This document shows positions 14,399 to 18,773 of a stretch of 18,773 nucleotides of DNA, piece after piece (the first letter of the stretch is position 1; each line of letters opens with the position of its first letter). The notes below the pieces were generated by a model, which was not told where the DNA came from, searched no databases, and saw only the letters and a program-made list of their open reading frames with translations. Source of the DNA: Pseudomonadota bacterium. Its GTDB lineage: Bacteria; Pseudomonadota; Alphaproteobacteria; Acetobacterales; Acetobacteraceae. Location of the stretch: assembly GCA_021784255.1 (NCBI GenBank), contig JAJXSZ010000021.1:1-18773 (forward strand). The letters run 5' to 3'. The position numbers and the translations under genes were made by a program.

Positions 14399-14475
14399 TG
14401 GGGCGAACGATGGGGCTCGAACCCACGACATCCAGGACCACAACCTGGCGCTCTACCAGCTGAGCTACGTCCGCC
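14399..14475 (-). tRNA. tRNA-His (GTG anticodon)
   Basis: On the minus strand the sequence folds as a full cloverleaf. The acceptor GCGGACG pairs with CGTTCGC (one G-U), the D stem is GCTC/GAGC, the anticodon stem is CCAGG/CCTGG around TTGTGGT (anticodon GTG), and the T arm is GTGGG-TTCGAGC-CCCAT. An extra 5' G (14475) faces discriminator C (14402), the identity element of histidine tRNA. CCA is encoded (14401-14399). The gene lies 16 bp after the aminotransferase stop. Confidence 0.97.
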
Positions 14476-14491
14476 ACAGGGCAGCGGGCTC

Positions 14492-15694
14492 CTACGCCGA
14501 ACGCGCCGCTGGCGTCAATTCGCCGCGCGCAAGCCAGCCGCGCAGCCGCTCCAGCGCTTCGCGCAGCACCTCCTCGCGCTTGCAGAACGCAAAGCGGGCA
14601 TAGTGGCGCGGCAGGTCGGCGCCGCGTTCCTGGTCGTAGAACGCCGAGACCGGGATCGCCGCCACCTTGGCCTGCTCGGTGATGTGGCGGCAGAACGCGG
14701 CATCGTCGCCGGCAAAGCCGAGGGCCGAGAAGTCGGCGGTGATGAAGTAGGTCCCCTGGGTCGGCAGGACGCCGAACCCCAGCTCCGCCAGCCCCGTGGC
14801 CAGCACGTCGCGCTTCGCCTGCAGGTCGCCGGCGAGCCGGGCGAAATACGCATCGTCCTTGGCCAGCCCGACGGCGACCGCGCGCTGCAGGTTGGGCGGC
14901 GTGGTGAAGGTGAGGTTCTGGTGCGCGCGCCCGACATCGCCGGCAAGCGAGGCGTCGCAGGTGATGTAGCCGACCTTCCAGCCGGTCAGCGCGAAGGTCT
15001 TGCCGGCGCTGCCGATCCGCAGGCAGCGCTCGCGCATCCCCGGCAGCGACATCAGCGGGATGTGCCGCCAGCCGTCGAAGGTCAGGTGCTCGTAGACCTC
15101 GTCGCAGACCGCGTAGGCATCGTGACGCTGCACCAGGTCGGCGATGAACGCCAGCTCCGCCGCGGTGAACACCTTGCCGGTCGGATTCATCGGCGTGTTG
15201 AACAGGATCGCCTTGGTCTTCGGCCCGAACGCGGCGGCCAGCTCGGCGCGCGGCAGCTCCCAGCGCGGCGGCGCGAGGCGTACCAGCTTCGGCACCGCGC
15301 CGAGCAGCCGGACGACCGGCAGGTAGGTGTCGTAGAGCGGCTCGATCAGTACCACCTCGTCGCCGGGGTCGAGCAGCGCCATCAGGCAGGCGGTGATCGC
15401 CTCGGTCGCGCCGGAGGTCACCACCACCTCGCGGTCGGGGTCCGCCTCGATCCCCCAGAAGCGGCGGTTGGTCGCCGCCACCGCCTGGCGCAGCTCCGCC
15501 AGGCCGGTGAGCGGCGGATACTGGTTGCGTCCGTCGAGCAGCGCCGCCGCGGCCGCCTCGACCACGTCGCGCGGCCCTTCGGTGTCCGGGAACCCCTGGC
15601 CGAGATTGATCGCCTGATGCTTGGTCGCCAGCGCCGACATCACCGTGAAGATGGTGGTGCCGATGCCGGAAAGCAGAGTGTTGGTTGGCTTCAC
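14492..15694 (-). CDS. PLP-dependent class I/II aminotransferase
   Basis: This is a fold-type I aminotransferase of the aspartate/kynurenine/methionine aminotransferase group. The 400-residue protein is full length. It shows INLGQGFPDTEGP (residues 29-41), NQYPPLTGLAELRQA, the phosphate-binding TSGATEAI (93-100), N170 in NTPMNPTGK, D198 in VCDEVYEHLTFDG, and the PLP lysine K232 in SAGKTFALTGWKVGY. The closest overall look is to methionine/kynurenine-type enzymes (YbdL-like), but the amino donor is not certain. The start is GTG 15694 with AGGA about eight bases upstream; no ATG gives a better N-terminus. It is divergent from glnB and is followed by tRNA-His on the same strand. Confidence 0.93.
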   Translation of the reverse strand: MKPTNTLLSGIGTTIFTVMSALATKHQAINLGQGFPDTEGPRDVVEAAAAALLDGRNQYPPLTGLAELRQAVAATNRRFWGIEADPDREVVVTSGATEAITACLMALLDPGDEVVLIEPLYDTYLPVVRLLGAVPKLVRLAPPRWELPRAELAAAFGPKTKAILFNTPMNPTGKVFTAAELAFIADLVQRHDAYAVCDEVYEHLTFDGWRHIPLMSLPGMRERCLRIGSAGKTFALTGWKVGYITCDASLAGDVGRAHQNLTFTTPPNLQRAVAVGLAKDDAYFARLAGDLQAKRDVLATGLAELGFGVLPTQGTYFITADFSALGFAGDDAAFCRHITEQAKVAAIPVSAFYDQERGADLPRHYARFAFCKREEVLREALERLRGWLARGELTPAARSA

Positions 15695-16027
15695 GTGGTC
15701 TTCCTGATCCGCGCGCGGGCGCGATGCCGCTGGCCGCGCGGGGCGCGCGACCGGCGGACTATGCGGTCGAGGGCCGGCGCGTGCAAAGCCAGATCCGCAT
15801 GCGGGCTATCAGACCACCGGCCGGCTACCGCCCGAATTACGGGCAATCGTGCACGCATTGCCCACAGGACGAGCGAAACTGGTGGTGCAAATCCGGGCAA
15901 ATGGCTCCCTGGGCACGCATCGCCGTCTGGCACGCCGCATGCACATCCCTGTCGTTGCGCGCTCGCCCGCCGGGCTCGCGATGCCACGTAACGGATGGAG
16001 GGGTCCGGCAGGCCGGGCTGTGCGCGC
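15695..16027. other. Divergent regulatory region between the aminotransferase gene and glnB
   Basis: This 333-bp spacer holds no gene. It carries the sigma54-type promoter (15928-15943) reading toward glnB. Further upstream, a GTGCAC palindrome (15849-15854) and a GGTGCA half-site (15884-15889) resemble parts of the NtrC operator (TGCACC-N5-GGTGCA). Neither forms a full dyad, so NtrC binding is only a suggestion. No clear promoter for the aminotransferase was recognised. Confidence 0.6.
15928..15943 (+). promoter_or_regulatory. Sigma54 (RpoN) promoter of glnB
   Basis: TGGCACGCCGCATGCA matches the -24/-12 consensus TGGCACG-N4-TTGCW at all but one core position (ATGCA instead of TTGCA), with the GG and GC elements correctly spaced. 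It lies 85 bp ahead of the glnB ATG, predicting a start near 15953. Nitrogen-controlled sigma54/NtrC promoters ahead of glnB-glnA are known in alphaproteobacteria, so the placement fits. Confidence 0.75.
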
Positions 16028-16366
16028 ATGAGAAAGATCGAGGCGGTCATCAAGCCGTTCAAACTGGACGAGGTGAAGGAGGCGCTGCACGAGGTTGGGT
16101 TGCAGGGAATCACGGTGATCGAGGCCAAGGGGTTCGGCCGGCAGAAAGGCCATACCGAGCTCTACCGCGGCGCCGAATACGTCGTCGACTTCCTGCCCAA
16201 GGTGAAGATCGAGGTCGTCTGCGACGACGATGTCGTGGACCGCGCCGTCGAGGCGATCATCGGCGCGGCACGCACCGGGCGGATCGGCGACGGCAAGATT
16301 TTCGTCTCGCCCATCGAGGAGGTGGTACGGATCCGTACCGGCGAACGCGGCCCGGAGGCGATCTGA
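16028..16366 (+). CDS. glnB: Nitrogen regulatory protein PII
   Basis: PII is a small trimeric signal protein that reads 2-oxoglutarate, ATP/ADP and glutamine status. It controls NtrB/NtrC and GlnE, and so glutamine synthetase. The 112-residue protein has exactly the family length. MRKIEAVIKPFKLDEVKEAL starts the first beta-alpha unit; the T-loop contains Y51 in GHTELYRGAEY, the uridylylation site; VVDRAVEAIIGAARTGRIGDGKIFV is the B-loop/C-terminal signature. ATG 16028 is the correct family start; a start 11 codons earlier is not. The Shine-Dalgarno is weak. The sigma54-type promoter upstream and glnA 282 bp downstream on the same strand fit a nitrogen-regulated glnBA unit. The location next to glnA favours GlnB over the GlnK paralogue. 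Confidence 0.96.
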   Translation: MRKIEAVIKPFKLDEVKEALHEVGLQGITVIEAKGFGRQKGHTELYRGAEYVVDFLPKVKIEVVCDDDVVDRAVEAIIGAARTGRIGDGKIFVSPIEEVVRIRTGERGPEAI

Positions 16367-16423
16367 GCGCCACCGATCCGGCGCCACCGATCCGGCTGAC
16401 GCCGATCCGGGCGCGACCGATGG
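16367..16423. repeat. 14-15-bp tandem repeat directly after glnB
   Basis: GCGCCACCGATCCG occurs twice exactly (16367-16380 and 16381-16394), followed by two decayed units (16395-16409 and 16410-16423) keeping the CCGATCCG or ACCGATGG core. The array starts at the first base after the glnB stop. Confidence 0.85.
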
Positions 16424-16426
16424 CAG

Positions 16427-16516
16427 CACGGGCGACGTGAGCGTCGGCGAACCGACCATCGGTGATCTGAGCATCGGTGACTCGGGCATGTGTGATTCGG
16501 GCATGCACGATCGCGA
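16427..16516. repeat. Six degenerate 15-bp tandem repeats in the glnB-glnA spacer
   Basis: Consecutive 15-base units start at 16427, 16442, 16457, 16472, 16487 and 16502. The best-kept are CATCGGTGATCTGAG, CATCGGTGACTCGGG and CATGTGTGATTCGGG. The period is a multiple of three, so one frame reads pentapeptide-like blocks (GDVSV-GEPTI-GDLSI-GDSGM-CDSGM), but no start, ribosome-binding site or gene-length frame supports translation. It is treated as a minisatellite. Confidence 0.8.
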
Positions 16517-16558
16517 CCCGCGCGTCGGCCGGCTCGCCACCGCCACCGGGTAACGAGG

Positions 16559-16583
16559 CCGCCGCCGCGCGTTGCGGCGGCGG
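16559..16583 (+). promoter_or_regulatory. GC-rich hairpin ahead of glnA
   Basis: CCGCCGCCGC (16559-16568) pairs perfectly with GCGGCGGCGG (16574-16583) around GCGTT. No T-tract follows (GAATGATAGACTG), so it is not a standard terminator; it may cap or stabilise the glnA message. The following TGATAGACT resembles an extended -10, leaving room for a separate glnA promoter. A second, shorter GCCGGC hairpin lies at 16608-16624. Confidence 0.45.
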
Positions 16584-16648
16584 GAATGATAGACTGAAAC
16601 AACGCGAGCCGGCACGGCGCCGGCCGCAGCCAACGACGAGGAGATCTC

Positions 16649-18100
16649 ATGGCGAAGAAGCCCGCTGCCCCGGCCAGGTCCGCCGGCGGCAAGTCCCCCG
16701 TGGACCAGGTCATGGCGATGATCAAGGAGAACGCGGTCGAGTATGTCGACCTCCGCTTCACCGACCCGCGCGGCAAGTGGCAGCACACCGCCCAGCACGT
16801 CTCGACCATCGACCCCGACACCTTCGTCGACGGTATCATGTTCGACGGCTCGTCGATCGGCGGCTGGAAGGCGATCAACGAGTCCGACATGATCCTGATG
16901 CCGGACACCACCAATGCCTGCATGGATCCGTTCGCGGCCAAGCCGTCGCTGATCCTGTTCTGCGACATCGTCGAGCCCTCCACCGGCCAGCCCTATGGTC
17001 GCGACCCGCGCAGCACGGCGAAGAAGGCCGAGGCCTATGTGAAGTCCTCGGGCATCGGCGACTCGGTGATGTTCGGCCCGGAGGCGGAGTTCTTCGTCTT
17101 CGACAACGTGCGCTTCGGCACCGGCGGCAACTACGGCACCTACCAGCTCGACAGCATCGAGGGCCCGCAGGCCTCGATGAAGGACTACGCCGAGGGCAAC
17201 ATGGGCCATCGCCCGGTGGTCAAGGGCGGCTATTTCCCGGTGCCGCCGGTGGACAGCGAGAGTGACCTGCGCGCCGAGATGCTCTCCACCATGGGCGAGA
17301 TGGGCGTCATCATCGAGAAGCACCACCACGAGGTGGCGCAGTCCCAGCACGAACTCGGCACCCGGTTCAACACGCTGCTCAACGCGGCCGACCACATGCA
17401 GATCTACAAATACTGCATCCACAACGTCGCCCACAGTTACGGCAAGACCGCGACCTTCATGCCCAAGCCGATCTATGGCGACAACGGCAGCGGCATGCAC
17501 TGCCACCAGTCGATCTGGAAAGCTGGCAAGCCGCTGTTCGCGGGCTCGGGCTATGCCGACCTGTCGGAGGCGGCGCTCTACTACATCGGCGGCATCATCA
17601 AGCACGCCAAGGCGCTCAACGCCTTCACCAACCCCGCGACCAACAGCTACAAGCGCCTGATCCCTGGCTTCGAGGCGCCGGTGCTGCTCGCCTACTCGGC
17701 GCGCAACCGCTCCGCCTCCTGCCGCATCCCCTACGCGACCAGCCCGAAGGCGAAGCGCGTCGAGGTGCGCTTTCCGGACGCGGCGGCGAACCCGTATCTC
17801 GGCTTCTCCGCGATGCTGATGGCCGGCCTCGACGGCATCAAGAACAAGATCCATCCCGGCGACCCGATGGACAAGGACCTCTACGATCTGCCGCCGGAGG
17901 AGCTGAAGGGCATCCCCACCGTCTGCGGCTCGCTGCGCGAGGCGCTCGGCGCGCTGGAGGCGGATCACGCCTTCCTGCTCGCCGGCGACGTCTTCACCCG
18001 CGACCAGATCGAGAGCTACATCGAACTGAAGTGGAGCGAGGTGTACCGCTTCGAGCACACCCCGCACCCGGTCGAGTTCGAGATGTATTACTCCGTCTGA
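16649..18100 (+). CDS. glnA: Glutamine synthetase type I
   Basis: GlnA joins ammonium to glutamate with ATP, the main entry of nitrogen into metabolism, as a cytoplasmic dodecamer. The 483-residue protein has the beta-grasp N-terminal domain (VEYVDLRFTDPRGKWQHT, then FDGSSIGGWKAINESDM) and the catalytic domain with FGPEAEFFVFD, metal/ATP motifs GDNGSGMHCHQSIW, NSYKRLIPGFEAP and NRSASCRIP. Tyr412 in KDLYDLPPEE is the adenylylation site acted on by GlnE, so it is the GSI-beta class. About 12 extra residues (MAKKPAAPARSAGGK) precede the usual start. ATG 16649 has a good GAGGAG site. It lies downstream of glnB, separated by repeats and a hairpin, and ends before a strong terminator. Confidence 0.98.
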   Translation: MAKKPAAPARSAGGKSPVDQVMAMIKENAVEYVDLRFTDPRGKWQHTAQHVSTIDPDTFVDGIMFDGSSIGGWKAINESDMILMPDTTNACMDPFAAKPSLILFCDIVEPSTGQPYGRDPRSTAKKAEAYVKSSGIGDSVMFGPEAEFFVFDNVRFGTGGNYGTYQLDSIEGPQASMKDYAEGNMGHRPVVKGGYFPVPPVDSESDLRAEMLSTMGEMGVIIEKHHHEVAQSQHELGTRFNTLLNAADHMQIYKYCIHNVAHSYGKTATFMPKPIYGDNGSGMHCHQSIWKAGKPLFAGSGYADLSEAALYYIGGIIKHAKALNAFTNPATNSYKRLIPGFEAPVLLAYSARNRSASCRIPYATSPKAKRVEVRFPDAAANPYLGFSAMLMAGLDGIKNKIHPGDPMDKDLYDLPPEELKGIPTVCGSLREALGALEADHAFLLAGDVFTRDQIESYIELKWSEVYRFEHTPHPVEFEMYYSV

Positions 18101-18133
18101 ACGACCCCGCGTCCGTTCGGGCGCCGATCGCTC

Positions 18134-18165
18134 GGCCCGCGTCGGGAAACCGGCGCGGGCCTTTT
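18134..18165 (+). terminator. Intrinsic terminator of glnA
   Basis: A 12-bp stem (18134-18145 with 18150-18161, one T-G wobble) closed by a GAAA tetraloop is followed by TTTT. It lies 33 bp past the glnA stop codon. Confidence 0.92.
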
Positions 18166-18248
18166 CGTTGCGTGGGCGATCCGCAGACCCGCCGCACGCT
18201 CCCGCGGCGATGCTTGCCGCGCCCCCCGCATCGGCCCATGCTTCGACG

Positions 18249-18773
18249 ATGTCCCAGAAGCTGCGCCTCGGTGTCCTCTCCACCGCCAACATCGCCCGCG
18301 CCTTCATCGCCGGCTGCGCCGGCAGCGAGCATGTCGCCATCGAGGCCGTGGCCTCGCGCGATGCGGCCAAGGCCGCCGCCTTCGCCGCCGCGACCAGCGT
18401 GCCTCGCCACCACGGCAGCTACCGCGCGCTGCTCGCCGATCCCGCGATCGAGGCGGTCTACATCCCGCTGCCCAACGACATGCACGCCGCCTGGGCGATC
18501 CACGCCGCCGAGGCCGGCAAGCACGTGCTCTGCGAGAAGCCGCTGGCGATCTCCGCCGCCGAGGCGCGCGCCATGTTCGCCGCCGCGAAACGGCACGGCG
18601 TTCACCTGGTCGAGGCCTATCCCTATATGGCCCAGCCGCAGACCCAGCGCCTGCGCGGCCTGCTGGTCGAGGGGGCGATCGGCCGGGTGCAGACGATTCA
18701 CACCGCGTTCGGCTTCGGCATCCTCTCGCCCGACGGCGATCCGCTCGCCGACCCGGCCAATATCCGCCTCATC
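18249..18773 (+). CDS. Gfo/Idh/MocA family oxidoreductase (5' part)
   Basis: This is the N-terminal 175 residues of an NAD(P)-dependent dehydrogenase acting on a sugar or related hydroxyl compound; the gene is cut by the right edge. The start MSQKLRLGVLSTANIARAFI contains the Rossmann nucleotide-binding turn, YIPLPNDMHAAWAIHAAEAGKHVLCEKPLA (about residues 71-100) is the family hallmark with catalytic-site lysine K97 in EKP, and HLVEAYPYMAQPQTQRLRGLL fits the next conserved block. ATG 18249 matches the usual start; an in-frame ATG at 18210 would add 13 residues. Neither has a clear ribosome-binding site. It follows the glnA terminator, so it is a separate unit. The substrate is unknown. Confidence 0.92.
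   Translation, partial: MSQKLRLGVLSTANIARAFIAGCAGSEHVAIEAVASRDAAKAAAFAAATSVPRHHGSYRALLADPAIEAVYIPLPNDMHAAWAIHAAEAGKHVLCEKPLAISAAEARAMFAAAKRHGVHLVEAYPYMAQPQTQRLRGLLVEGAIGRVQTIHTAFGFGILSPDGDPLADPANIRLI

Noticed and set aside
16427..16516. Pentapeptide-repeat protein encoded in the glnB-glnA spacer
   Set aside because: The blocks follow from the 15-bp DNA period; no start codon with a ribosome-binding site precedes them and the consensus does not match true pentapeptide repeats well.
15809..18370. 853-codon open frame on the minus strand antisense to glnB and glnA
   Set aside because: It lies opposite two certain genes, has no recognisable domain and has the His/Arg/Asp/Val-rich composition typical of shadows in GC-rich DNA.

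Overview
The window is very GC-rich chromosomal DNA whose protein sequences look alphaproteobacterial, most likely from the Acetobacteraceae. The pointers are the rplM-rpsI-argC gene order, the uS9 with a long N-terminal extension, the glnB-glnA pair, a tRNA-His with an encoded CCA end, and a lysine/alanine-rich histone H1-like protein. The family assignment is inferred from protein appearance, not from a search. I see no phage, transposase, integrase, CRISPR array or toxin-antitoxin module. This is an ordinary core/metabolic region with a few unusual non-coding stretches.

Layout. 1-3247 (+): a tightly overlapping trio of GT4 glycosyltransferase, otnK-type 3-oxo-tetronate kinase and otnC-type decarboxylase, followed by a 17-bp tandem repeat and a terminator that serves the opposing gene. 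3373-9246 (-): seven genes on one strand. In transcription order they are marC-like, rplM, rpsI, argC, a gamma-carbonic-anhydrase-like protein, prpD and the H1-like gene. A good sigma70-type promoter precedes rplM, a terminator follows rpsI, and about 585 bp without a recognisable gene lie upstream of the H1-like gene. 9501-11210 (+): a SulP/STAS anion transporter. 11268-15694 (-): in transcription order a class I aminotransferase, tRNA-His, an MFS transporter, and a polar amino acid ABC importer (binding protein then permease, with no ATPase in view). 16028-18100 (+): glnB (PII) and glnA (glutamine synthetase), with a near-consensus sigma54 promoter ahead of glnB, minisatellite-like repeats between the genes and a strong terminator after glnA. 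From 18249 (+) a Gfo/Idh/MocA oxidoreductase runs off the right edge.

Functionally the window covers breakdown of four-carbon sugar acids (otnK/otnC), the 2-methylcitrate step of propionate metabolism (prpD), translation (rplM, rpsI, tRNA-His), arginine synthesis (argC) and nitrogen assimilation and its control (glnB/glnA, amino acid importer, aminotransferase). I found no convincing new biological system. The most worthwhile points are the glycosyltransferase-otnK-otnC coupling, the repeat-bearing glnB-glnA spacer with its sigma54 promoter, the H1-like gene with its long non-coding upstream region, and an orphan plus-strand terminator near 12.9 kb.
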